Origin: CAYZPB01 sp964568525
GTDB lineage: Bacteria > Bacillota > Bacilli > Tepidibacillales > Tepidibacillaceae
Direction of reading: 5' to 3'
DNA: 18,167 nucleotides
NCBI GenBank assembly: GCA_964568525.1
Contig: CAZMPM010000024.1
Coordinates: 1 to 18,167, forward strand
Shown: positions 6,897 through 14,426 of the stretch, one piece after another
Layout of the letters: the number at the start of each line of letters is the position of its first letter
Numbering within the stretch: the first letter of the stretch is position 1
Notes under the pieces: generated by a model
The model's database searches: none
The model's input: the letters and a program-made list of their open reading frames with translations, nothing else
What the model was told of the DNA's origin: nothing
Translations under genes and position numbers: made by a program

Positions 6897-8549
6897 ATGT
6901 ATCGCAAATATGTAGCTCAAGATTCCTTCGAATCATACGAAGATTTTTATCAGAATTTTAAAATAAAAACGCCAAATAATTTCAACTTCGCCTATGACGT
7001 TGTCGATGAAATTGCTAATAATACCCCTGATAAAATAGCATTAGTCTGGTGCAATGATAAAGGTGATGAACGTACATTCAGCTTTAAAGAACTTCAACAA
7101 TATTCCAACCAAGCTGCCAACCTGTTTGCTAGTCTGGGCATCGGTAAAGGTGATGCTGTTATGCTTATTTTAAAACGTCGTTATGAGTATTGGTTTAGCT
7201 TATTGGCACTACATAAACTTGGAGCAATCTGCATTCCGGCAACTCATTTATTAACTACAAAAGATATCGTCTATCGCAACAATGCGGCAGATATCAAAAT
7301 GATTGTTTCGGTAAACGAAGAACAGATTATTGAATCAATTGAAGCTGCACAAGCCGAGACAGCGCCTTTCCAAAAGGTACTGGTTGGCGGCAAACGCAAT
7401 GACTGGATCGATTATGATGCGAAACTTGCAGAAATGTCCAATCAGTTTAAAAAACCGGCTGGCAATGCTGGTACCAAAAATGAGGATATCTCGTTAATTT
7501 ACTTCACTTCCGGTACTACGGGGATGCCGAAAATGGTACAACATAATTTCTTATATCCACTTGGTCACATCGTAACGGCAAAATACTGGCAACAAGTTAC
7601 TGATGGCGGACTTCACTTGACAGTTGCTGACACTGGTTGGGCCAAAGCAGCATGGGGCAAGATCTATGGTCAGTGGCTATGTGGTAGCGCAGTTTTTGTC
7701 TATGATTATGATAAGTTTGTTCCAAATGAATTATTAGCAGTAATTATAAAGCACAAAGTCACGACCTTCTGTGCTCCGCCAACAATCTTCCGCTTCTTTA
7801 TTCGCGAAGATCTAAAGTCACTTGATTTAAGTAATCTAACACATTTCTCGATTGCCGGCGAGCCGCTTAATCCTGAAGTATATAATCAATTTTTAGAGGC
7901 AACCGGTTTTAAGTTAACCGAAGGTTATGGCCAGACGGAAGCAACTGTTATGGTAGCATCTTTCCCATGGCTTGAAGTACGCCCCGGTTCAATGGGTAAA
8001 CCATCTGCCGGCTATCAAATCGATATTATTAATGAGTTTGGTGCTTCCTGTGATGTTGGTGAAGAAGGCGAAATTGTTGTTCTGACGGACAAAATTGTAC
8101 CGTTTGGAATTTTTGCCGGATATTATCGTGACCTTGAGTTAACGAAGAACGTCTGGCATAATAATATTTACCATACTGGCGATGTCGCTTGGCGTGATGA
8201 AGACGGCTATTATTGGTTCGTTGGCCGGACAGATGATGTAATCAAAAGCTCTGGGTATCGAATCGGTCCATTTGAGGTAGAAAGCGCTCTGATTGGGCAT
8301 CCTGCTGTCTTAGAATGTGCGATTACCGCTGTTCCTGATGAGGTGCGTGGTCAGATTGTTAAGGCTACTGTTATCCTAGCAAAAGGCTATACTGCATGCG
8401 AGGAACTTAAAATCGAGCTACAAGACCATGTTAAGAGCGTAACTGCGCCTTATAAATATCCACGAATTATTGAGTTTGTTGATGAATTACCGAAAACGAT
8501 TAGCGGTAAAATCAGACGTGTGGAAATTAAGAAACGAGATGCGCAATAA
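6897..8549 (+). CDS. AMP-forming acyl-CoA synthetase (ACS/medium-chain type)
   Basis: Activates a carboxylic acid with ATP to an acyl-AMP and then to acyl-CoA. The 550 residues carry all ANL-superfamily motifs: the P-loop YFTSGTTGMPK (202-212), EGYGQTEAT (342-350), YHTGD (425-429), hinge GRTDDVIKSSGYRIGPFEVE (443-462) and LPKTISGKIRR (531-541), whose Lys537 is the catalytic lysine and usual acetylation site. LPKTxSGKIxR and the length resemble medium-chain acyl-CoA synthetases more than canonical acetyl-CoA synthetase, so short/medium-chain or aromatic acids are plausible; the substrate cannot be read from sequence. The start ATG follows GTGAGGAGAACAAA. It lies in one unit with the XRE-cupin gene upstream and a pseudouridine synthase 29 bases downstream. 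Confidence 0.93.
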   Translation: MYRKYVAQDSFESYEDFYQNFKIKTPNNFNFAYDVVDEIANNTPDKIALVWCNDKGDERTFSFKELQQYSNQAANLFASLGIGKGDAVMLILKRRYEYWFSLLALHKLGAICIPATHLLTTKDIVYRNNAADIKMIVSVNEEQIIESIEAAQAETAPFQKVLVGGKRNDWIDYDAKLAEMSNQFKKPAGNAGTKNEDISLIYFTSGTTGMPKMVQHNFLYPLGHIVTAKYWQQVTDGGLHLTVADTGWAKAAWGKIYGQWLCGSAVFVYDYDKFVPNELLAVIIKHKVTTFCAPPTIFRFFIREDLKSLDLSNLTHFSIAGEPLNPEVYNQFLEATGFKLTEGYGQTEATVMVASFPWLEVRPGSMGKPSAGYQIDIINEFGASCDVGEEGEIVVLTDKIVPFGIFAGYYRDLELTKNVWHNNIYHTGDVAWRDEDGYYWFVGRTDDVIKSSGYRIGPFEVESALIGHPAVLECAITAVPDEVRGQIVKATVILAKGYTACEELKIELQDHVKSVTAPYKYPRIIEFVDELPKTISGKIRRVEIKKRDAQ

Positions 8550-8578
8550 AATGTTATTTTTCAAAGGATGCGTTAAAT

Positions 8579-9529
8579 TTGCGACTCTTAGCGGAAATTA
8601 AAATATTGCCGGAGTGGGATGGCCTAATGATTAAAGAGGTATTATATGATCATTTGAACTTCTCCCGCAAAAGCTTAACGAAAATCAAAAACGAGGGAGA
8701 TATCCAGCTTAATGGTATCTCTCTTTATGTTACCCGCCGCGCAGCTACAGGCGATGTGCTTACGCTCTATGTACCGGAAGAAGATTCCGAAAATGTTCCG
8801 CCAGAGCCTGTCCCAGTCGATATTATCTACGAAGATGATGACCTTGTTATTATTAATAAACAACCGGGAGTTGTGGTTCATCCGACACGCAATTATCCAT
8901 CAGGCACAATTGCTAACGGGATGCAGTATTATTGGCAGACAAAAGGCCAGCGCTTTCGCTTTCGTCCGGTCAACCGACTTGACCGCGATACCTCAGGGCT
9001 ATTTATCGTAGCCAAAAACCAATACACGCATCACCGCCTGGCACTGCAACTAGAAAATAGCCAGCTAAAAAGAATTTACCATGGAATCGTCCATGGTAAG
9101 TTGCCGGCTGCAGAAGGTTTAATTAATGCACCACTAATTCGTGATCCAGAACATAGCGTGCGGAGAATTGTTGACTTTAATGATGCTGCGGCGAAGTCCG
9201 CATTAACGCGCTATCGCGTCTTGCGCGAGAGTACTGATTTTTCACTCGCTGAGCTAGAATTACTTACCGGTCGAACGCACCAGCTTCGGGCACATTTGGC
9301 CTGGCTAGGCGCACCGCTGGTTGGCGATGACATGTATGGAGGCTGGAGCGTATGCGCGGACTGCGCGCATGTGGAGCCCGCGCATGTGGACTGCGCGCAC
9401 GCGTACGACATCGCCATCCAGCGGCAGGCATTGCATGCCTGGGAAATTGCCTTTGCGCGCTTCCACTTCCATGCTCCGTATCCAGATGATCTGGCGCGCT
9501 TCTGTGAGTGGCAATTTCCCGCGCCTTAG
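8579..9529 (+). CDS. RluA/RluD-family RNA pseudouridine synthase with a Cys/His-rich C-terminal insert
   Basis: Converts uridine to pseudouridine in rRNA or tRNA; the target cannot be assigned. An S4-like RNA-binding segment comes first (about 14-65, FSRKSLTKIKNEGDIQLNG), then the catalytic domain with VNRLDRDTSGLFIVAKN (131-147, catalytic Asp135) and LTGRTHQLRAHLAWLGAPLV (229-248). After DDMYGG the family normally runs straight into RQALHA. Here about 22 residues are inserted (256-278) with Cys259, Cys262, His264, His269, Cys272 and His274, coded by a GC-rich 15-base repeat. RQALHA (282-287) then resumes and the end is normal, so the frame is intact. The start is TTG at 8579, supported by AAAGGA (8563-8568) and the length of the S4 domain; the next in-frame ATG would remove part of it. 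The TAG stop overlaps the uvrC stop. Confidence 0.92.
   Translation: MRLLAEIKILPEWDGLMIKEVLYDHLNFSRKSLTKIKNEGDIQLNGISLYVTRRAATGDVLTLYVPEEDSENVPPEPVPVDIIYEDDDLVIINKQPGVVVHPTRNYPSGTIANGMQYYWQTKGQRFRFRPVNRLDRDTSGLFIVAKNQYTHHRLALQLENSQLKRIYHGIVHGKLPAAEGLINAPLIRDPEHSVRRIVDFNDAAAKSALTRYRVLRESTDFSLAELELLTGRTHQLRAHLAWLGAPLVGDDMYGGWSVCADCAHVEPAHVDCAHAYDIAIQRQALHAWEIAFARFHFHAPYPDDLARFCEWQFPAP
9346..9405 (+). repeat. GC-rich imperfect 15-nt repeat inside the pseudouridine synthase gene
   Basis: CGCGCATGTGGA occurs at 9364-9375 and 9379-9390 (15-base period), and GGACTGCGCGCA at 9358-9369 and 9388-9399 (30-base spacing). Units of 15 bases code for the pentapeptides CAHVE, PAHVD and CAHAY, keeping the reading frame. 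TGCGCGCA is self-complementary and occurs twice. The block is much richer in G+C than the surrounding DNA. Confidence 0.8.
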
Positions 9530-11325
9530 CCGTCGCTATTCAGGTGAGAGAGGATATCACTAGCCAATTTTTCGCTAATACCAAGTGCTGTCAGTTGCTT
9601 AACCGTGGCATTCCTTAACGCTTCAATCGAATTAAAATTCTGGTATAACAGAGCTTTTCTTTTAGGTCCAATTCCAAGTATATCATCTAATTCAGACTTT
9701 AACATGCTACCTGTTCGCAACTTTCGATGGAAGCTAATCGCAAAGCGATGGACCTCATCTTGAATCCGTTGAAGTAGGTAGAACTCCTGACTATTGCGCT
9801 CGAGTTCAATTCGCTCTCCCGCTTTACCTAGAATCAACTGGGCACTCCGGTGCTTATCATCCTTCACGATTCCCGCAACGGGAATATCTAAACTTAGCTC
9901 ATTCTCCAATACGTCGATAGCAGCGTTAATCTGTCCCTGACCGCCATCAACGATAATTAAATCTGGCAGATTCAATCCTTCCAATAGAACATGGGTATAA
10001 CGACGACGAATTACTTCACGCATTGTATCATAGTCATCCGGGCCCGTTACCTCATTAATTCTAAACTTGCGATAGCTGCTTCGGTCTGGAACTCCATCAA
10101 TATAGACTACCATTGCCGATACCGGATTAGCCCCTTGAATATTTGAATTGTCAAATGCCTCAATCCGCTGCAGACGCTCAATTCCCAGTGCCTCCGCCAG
10201 GCCCAGAACCGCATCTGTCGTTCGCTGTTCCTTGCGTTCAGCCAACAAGAATTTTTCTTTTAGTGCATTCTCCGCATTGCGGCTCGCTAGGCTAACTAGT
10301 TTCCGCTTAGGGCCGCGGATAGGTTGCAGGACTTTCGCGGGGATCCACTCGCTGAAGGCCTCCACCTCAACATGGTTGGGGAGCAGGACCTCTTTTGCGA
10401 GGATGGGATGCTCGAAATAATATTGGGTGATGAAAGAGAGAAAACTCTCTGCTTCATCAGTATAAAACGGCAATATCCGCAGATCACTTTCCAGTAGATT
10501 GCCCTGGCGCATGAAGAATATTTGAATTGCAAGCCAGCCATTCTCAGCATGATAGCCGATAATATCGCGGTCAACGCGGTCGTTAAGGCTGATTGCCTGC
10601 TTAGTCATGATCGCCTCAATATCGGCAAGTTGCAACTTGATTTCGTTCGCGCGTTCATATTCCAGCCGTTCGGATGCGGTCAGCATGTCAGCAACAAGTT
10701 TCTTCTTAATCTTCTGATAATCGCCCTGTAAAAATTGCGTAATTTCATTAACCATTCGCTCGTTTTCCTCGACGCTAACCGGAAACTCGCACGGACCAAG
10801 ACACTGATTGATATGGTAATAAAGACAGATTTGCTTCTTCATATTTTTACATTTCCGCAACGGATAGATGCGGTCAAGTAGCTGTTTTACGGCCTTTGCA
10901 GCACCAGCATCGGGATAAGGTCCAAAGTATTTCGCCTGATCCTTTTTAATTTTCCGCACAATCTCTAAACGCGGATGCTCCTCGGCAGTCAGTTTGATAT
11001 AAGGATAGGTTTTATCGTCCTTCAGCATGACATTATAGCGAGGTCGATATTTTTTAATCAGATTATTTTCTAGAATTAGCGCCTCAACATTAGAATCCGT
11101 AATGATATATTCGTAGTCAACGATTTTACTAACCAATAGCTGTGTCTTGCGGTCATGGCTACCAGTGAAATAGGAGCGGACACGACTGCGCAACGACTTC
11201 GCCTTGCCAACATAGATAATTTTACCGGTCGCATCTCGCATCAGATAACAACCAGGCTTATCCGGTAGAATAGCCAGCTTCTGTTGAATATTCTCTAATT
11301 GATTTTCGCGCCCATCTGTGCTCAC
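9526..11325 (-). CDS. uvrC: UvrC, excinuclease ABC subunit C
   Basis: UvrC cuts the damaged DNA strand on both sides of a lesion during nucleotide excision repair with UvrA and UvrB. The 599 residues have the standard layout: GIY-YIG nuclease (about 18-100, GCYLMRDATGKIIYVGKAKS), a four-cysteine Fe-S cluster region (Cys159, 167, 175, 179), the UVR domain that meets UvrB (about 207-242), the RNase-H-like second nuclease with EAFDNSNIQG (389-398, Asp392) and LIIVDGGQGQ (456-465, Asp460), and helix-hairpin-helix repeats at the end (about 547-596). The start is GTG at 11323-11325, preceded by GAAAGGAGTGAAACT. It has its own probable promoter and sits downstream of trxA beyond a terminator. The TAA stop overlaps the TAG stop of the convergent pseudouridine synthase gene. 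Confidence 0.97.
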   Translation of the reverse strand: MSTDGRENQLENIQQKLAILPDKPGCYLMRDATGKIIYVGKAKSLRSRVRSYFTGSHDRKTQLLVSKIVDYEYIITDSNVEALILENNLIKKYRPRYNVMLKDDKTYPYIKLTAEEHPRLEIVRKIKKDQAKYFGPYPDAGAAKAVKQLLDRIYPLRKCKNMKKQICLYYHINQCLGPCEFPVSVEENERMVNEITQFLQGDYQKIKKKLVADMLTASERLEYERANEIKLQLADIEAIMTKQAISLNDRVDRDIIGYHAENGWLAIQIFFMRQGNLLESDLRILPFYTDEAESFLSFITQYYFEHPILAKEVLLPNHVEVEAFSEWIPAKVLQPIRGPKRKLVSLASRNAENALKEKFLLAERKEQRTTDAVLGLAEALGIERLQRIEAFDNSNIQGANPVSAMVVYIDGVPDRSSYRKFRINEVTGPDDYDTMREVIRRRYTHVLLEGLNLPDLIIVDGGQGQINAAIDVLENELSLDIPVAGIVKDDKHRSAQLILGKAGERIELERNSQEFYLLQRIQDEVHRFAISFHRKLRTGSMLKSELDDILGIGPKRKALLYQNFNSIEALRNATVKQLTALGISEKLASDILSHLNSDG

Positions 11326-11361
11326 AGTTTCACTCCTTTCACCTTAAATCTATTTAGCTCC

Positions 11362-11370
11362 ATTTTACCA
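11362..11370 (-). promoter_or_regulatory. Possible extended -10 promoter of uvrC
   Basis: On the minus strand TATGGTAAAAT contains TGn-TAAAAT (-10 at 11362-11367). No convincing -35 is seen at 17 bases, so this would be an extended -10 promoter. It lies between the trxA terminator and uvrC, where one is needed. Confidence 0.4.
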
Positions 11371-11408
11371 TAAAACACCGAATTCGCCGCATCTAAACTA
11401 GCAACAGC

Positions 11409-11457
11409 AAAAACCACTAACTGTCTATCAGAATAGTGCTGATATCACAGTTAGTGG
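11409..11457 (-). terminator. Intrinsic terminator after trxA
   Basis: A perfect 11-bp stem CCACTAACTGT (11414-11424) / ACAGTTAGTGG (11447-11457) encloses a 22-base loop that has its own 6-bp stem (TATCAG/CTGATA). On the minus strand it is followed by TTTTTG, which fits a Rho-independent terminator ending the trxA transcript before uvrC. Confidence 0.8.
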
Positions 11458-11491
11458 CTAATTTATAAAGATATGTGCTTATATAACTAAT

Positions 11492-11809
11492 CTATTGATG
11501 GCGTCTAATTACTTCTTTCAACTCATCTTTTGCCGTAAAACCAATCACTTTATCAACCGGTTGGCCATTTTTAAATAGAATTAAAGTTGGAATGCTCATA
11601 ACTCCGAATTTTCTTGCAGTTGCTTGGTTGTCATCAACATTTAATTTTGCAATTGTTACTTCATCACCAAGGTCAAGTGAAAGATCTGCAAGGACAGGTG
11701 CAATCATTCTGCAAGGTCCACACCATGGTGCCCAGAAATCAACTAGTACTAAGCCACCGCCTTCTACTTCGGCAGCGAATGTTTGATCAGTTACCTCGAT
11801 AAGTGCCAT
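11492..11809 (-). CDS. trxA: Thioredoxin
   Basis: A cytoplasmic thiol-disulfide reductant for ribonucleotide reductase, peroxidases and other partners. The 105 residues match classical thioredoxin. Seen are DFWAPWCGPCRMIAP (24-38) with the redox pair Cys30/Cys33, and the cis-proline loop MSIPTLILF, followed by the Gly of VIGF near the end. The start ATG at 11807-11809 follows GGAGGAGGATTTAT, a very strong ribosome site. It lies between mutS2 and uvrC on the same strand, the arrangement known from Bacillus-type genomes, but has its own extended -10 promoter upstream and a terminator downstream, so it may also be expressed alone. Confidence 0.97.
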   Translation of the reverse strand: MALIEVTDQTFAAEVEGGGLVLVDFWAPWCGPCRMIAPVLADLSLDLGDEVTIAKLNVDDNQATARKFGVMSIPTLILFKNGQPVDKVIGFTAKDELKEVIRRHQ

Positions 11810-11841
11810 ATAAATCCTCCTCCAATGTATATGATTTTAAA

Positions 11842-11850
11842 TTATACCAT
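11842..11850 (-). promoter_or_regulatory. Probable extended -10 promoter of trxA
   Basis: Minus-strand TGGTATAAT is a perfect -10 with a TGn extension, about 33 bases before the trxA start. No good -35 lies at 17 bases; TTGCCA is 25 bases upstream, too far. Confidence 0.55.
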
Positions 11851-11914
11851 CAATACTTGCTAATATCTATATGGCAAGTATAGTAGAATCTGTTATTATT
11901 TCCCACTTTTGCAT

Positions 11915-14260
11915 CTATTTTAAAGTTACAACCGTTACACCGCTACCTCCCTCACCATAACGGCCTGGACGCAGTTCCTTGGTGTGTGGATGCCGTCGTA
12001 AAAAATCTTGCAGGCCGGCACGCAATTTACCTGTGCCTACTCCATGAATAATTGTTACTTGCGAATAACCGGAAAGAAAAGCTTGATCAAGATAGGTATC
12101 TAACTCAGCAATCGCATCCTCAACGTTAAACCCATGCAAATCGATTTCCGGCCGAACGCCACTGCAACTTCGTTTAAAACTAGTCCCGGAGAGCTGCTTC
12201 GGCTCAGCCAGCTTCGGTAATAAACTCAGATCAGAACGGTCAATCTTTAATTTAATAATGCCAATCTGCACAAGAAACTGCTCCGTTCCCAATTGCTCAA
12301 GTACCGTTCCACGTTGTCCATAACTTAATACCTGCACATCATCACCAACTTTTAATTCCACATTATCTGGCTTGCGTAGTCGTTTTTTCTTTGTGTCGGG
12401 AATCGCTTCATCAAGATCCTTTTTCATCTCAATCAACCGGTGTTCCTTAACACTCGCCTGTTCGGCAAGGGCAAACTGCCGTAGATCGTTGATGATAGTT
12501 TCTGCAGTCTGCTTCGCCTTAGCAACAATTTCCTCAGCCTCTTGCTGCGCTTTTGACAAAACCCGCTCCTGATCGGCTTCTAACTGTTCTAGACGTTTGT
12601 CCAGTTCAGAACTAGTTGTTGCGGCTTGCTTCCTCAGTTCCTCAGCGGTGACTCGTTCTTTTTCCGCTAACGAGCGATTCGCCTCGAGAATGGCAATCAT
12701 CGACTCAACCTGTTGGTCATCTTGATCAATCTGTTTTTTTGCAACTTCAATTATTGAGTCGGCTAGTCCAAGACGCTTGGCAATTAGAAAGGCATTGCTC
12801 CGGCCTGGCGCGCCAATCATCAGGCGGTAAGTTGGACGCAGCGTTTCAACAGAAAACTCTACGCTCGCATTAACCACACCCGGGCTGTTATAGGCATAAG
12901 CCTTCAATTCACTATAATGGGTGGTTGCAACAACCGATGCACCGGCGCCACGAATATATTCTAATAGAGCAATCGCTAAGGCTGCACCTTCAGTCGGATC
13001 AGTTCCAGCTCCCAACTCATCAAGTAAGACTAAACTATTCTCATCAAATTCAGCAAGGATTTTAATAATATTAGTCATATGACCAGAGAAAGTGCTTAAG
13101 CTCTGTTCAATCGACTGCTCATCGCCAATATCGACATAGACAGCCGAATAAAGACTTGCCACACTGCCCTCATTTGCCGGAATATGCAGACCAGCCATTG
13201 CCATTAAAGTTAAAAGACCAATCGTTTTTAACGATACAGTTTTCCCGCCAGTATTTGGCCCAGTAATTACAATTGCCCCGTAATCGATGCCCAGCTCGAC
13301 ATCAATTGGCACAACCTCATCTTTATTAATTAAAGGGTGTCTAGCTTTTTTAAACTTCAGCTTGCCCTCAACATTTAGAAGTGGTTTGCTTGCGCGCATC
13401 TCTTCTGCCAACTCAGCTTTAGCTTGGATGAAGTCAATCTGCGCTAGCGCTTCAACATTCTCCATTAATGTCTCTTGCTCGACCATCGCCTTAGCACTTA
13501 ACTGTTGCAGGATTTTTTCAATCTCTCGTTCCTCTTTCAGAATCGCCTCACGCAACTGATTGTTAATCTCAACAATTGCTGCCGGCTCTATGTATAGTGT
13601 TGCACCAGAAGCCGATTGGTCATGTACAATCCCACCAAAATGCATCCGATGTTCTTGCTTCACCGGAATAACATAACGATCGTTACGAATTGTAACGATA
13701 GCATCTTGTAATTTATTCTGATTACTAGGACTCTTAATAATGGCATCTAATTTCGCTTTAAGCTTCGACTCAGCACTACTAATCTGTTGCCGAATGCGTT
13801 TTAGCTCGGGTGAAGCGCTATCCTTAATCACGCCATTCTCATCAATCGCAGTACGAATTGCTTTTTCCAAATCGTTTAACTCATTGATAACCGACGCCAA
13901 CTCCTGCAATTGCGGTATCAATTCCGGTTTTGCAAAACTAACAAGTGTCCGCTTGATCCGTCTTCCTGCATAGATTGTATCCGCAAGATCCAGCAATTGT
14001 TCAATCGTTAAGACCCCTGCCTTCTCCAGCCTTTTTAGCGCTGAACGCAGATCTTTTACGCCGCCAAGCGAGATGCCGCCACTTAGTCGGAATAACTCAA
14101 GACCCTCGCGCGTCACTGCCTGCCATAATTCAGCCAGTTCTAATCTGGTAGTCGGCAATAGTGCTCCCACCAATTCTTTGCCCATGGAAGTAACCGCCTT
14201 TGCCTCGAGCAGTGCGATAATTTTCGGATATTCTAGTGCTTTTAAGCTACGTGCATTCAA
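11915..14260 (-). CDS. mutS2: MutS2 (RqcU-like) ATPase with C-terminal Smr domain
   Basis: MutS2 proteins are MutS-fold ATPases that lack mismatch-recognition domains. In Bacillus the protein splits collided ribosomes, and in other species it suppresses recombination. The 781 residues show the full architecture: a core/clamp helical region (1-320), Walker A TGPNTGGKT (333-341), Walker B LVLLDELGAGTDP (410-422), a long charged coiled coil (about 510-625), a KOW-like segment (about 635-675) and an Smr domain with DLHG (707-710) and HGVGTGKLR (739-747). The start is TTG at 14258-14260: NARSLKALEYPKI matches the family N-terminus, and AGAGGTG lies about 8 bases upstream. trxA follows about 105 bases later. 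In the usual Bacillus order polX and cvpA lie upstream; here an ABC transporter pair separates it from the cvpA-like gene. Confidence 0.96.
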   Translation of the reverse strand: MNARSLKALEYPKIIALLEAKAVTSMGKELVGALLPTTRLELAELWQAVTREGLELFRLSGGISLGGVKDLRSALKRLEKAGVLTIEQLLDLADTIYAGRRIKRTLVSFAKPELIPQLQELASVINELNDLEKAIRTAIDENGVIKDSASPELKRIRQQISSAESKLKAKLDAIIKSPSNQNKLQDAIVTIRNDRYVIPVKQEHRMHFGGIVHDQSASGATLYIEPAAIVEINNQLREAILKEEREIEKILQQLSAKAMVEQETLMENVEALAQIDFIQAKAELAEEMRASKPLLNVEGKLKFKKARHPLINKDEVVPIDVELGIDYGAIVITGPNTGGKTVSLKTIGLLTLMAMAGLHIPANEGSVASLYSAVYVDIGDEQSIEQSLSTFSGHMTNIIKILAEFDENSLVLLDELGAGTDPTEGAALAIALLEYIRGAGASVVATTHYSELKAYAYNSPGVVNASVEFSVETLRPTYRLMIGAPGRSNAFLIAKRLGLADSIIEVAKKQIDQDDQQVESMIAILEANRSLAEKERVTAEELRKQAATTSSELDKRLEQLEADQERVLSKAQQEAEEIVAKAKQTAETIINDLRQFALAEQASVKEHRLIEMKKDLDEAIPDTKKKRLRKPDNVELKVGDDVQVLSYGQRGTVLEQLGTEQFLVQIGIIKLKIDRSDLSLLPKLAEPKQLSGTSFKRSCSGVRPEIDLHGFNVEDAIAELDTYLDQAFLSGYSQVTIIHGVGTGKLRAGLQDFLRRHPHTKELRPGRYGEGGSGVTVVTLK

Positions 14261-14304
14261 ATCCTGTTCACCTCTTAGTTAATATTATATACTTTTGCAT
14301 AATC

Positions 14305-14334
14305 TTTATATAGATTAAAATTATCTAGTAACAA
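14305..14334 (-). promoter_or_regulatory. Possible promoter of mutS2
   Basis: Minus-strand TTGTTA (14329-14334) and TATAAA (14305-14310) are 18 bases apart. A second TATAAT-like hexamer lies closer to the gene without a good -35. The promoter is back to back with that of the ABC transporter. Confidence 0.45.
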
Positions 14335-14345
14335 ATCGTCGAGAA

Positions 14346-14354
14346 TGATATAAT
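14346..14354 (+). promoter_or_regulatory. Extended -10 promoter of the ABC transporter operon
   Basis: TGATATAAT is a perfect -10 (14349-14354) with a TGn extension; the -35 position is poor. Transcription would start near 14361, leaving a leader of about 66 bases that contains the terminator-like hairpin at 14383-14408. Confidence 0.55.
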
Positions 14355-14382
14355 TTCTATAGTAGAATAGCTACTGAGAAAT

Positions 14383-14408
14383 CGCGTTGGGGAAACCGAT
14401 GCGTTTTT
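14383..14408 (+). terminator. Terminator-like hairpin (attenuator candidate) in the leader of the ABC transporter operon
   Basis: CGCGTTGG (14383-14390) pairs with CCGATGCG (14396-14403), 8 bp including two G-U pairs, around the loop GGAAA, and is followed directly by TTTTTATTT. It lies about 22 bases downstream of the predicted start point and 18 bases before the first gene's ATG. There is no plus-strand gene upstream for it to terminate, and the minus strand has no U-tract here, so a regulatory terminator is the simplest reading. A tiny ORF (ATG at 14399, MRFYL, stop 14414-14416) overlaps its 3' arm. Confidence 0.6.
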
Positions 14409-14426
14409 ATTTGTAAGGGGTTTATT

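Noticed and set aside
9346..9405. The GC-rich repeat as a CRISPR array or mobile element
   Set aside because: Units are 15 bases with no spacers, there are no inverted ends or target duplication, and the reading frame is kept.
9211..9563. Extra ORFs on both strands over the end of the pseudouridine synthase gene
   Set aside because: They are frame shadows caused by the GC-rich repeat; the real gene's motifs continue through the region.
11855..11879. Inverted repeat ACTTGC/GCAAGT between mutS2 and trxA as a mutS2 terminator
   Set aside because: Only 6 bp with a 13-base loop, AT-rich and without a U-tract, so it is not a convincing terminator.
14362..14376. Small hairpin AGTAG/CTACT in the ABC leader as an antiterminator
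   Set aside because: It does not overlap or compete with the terminator stem, so it cannot be an antiterminator by simple pairing.
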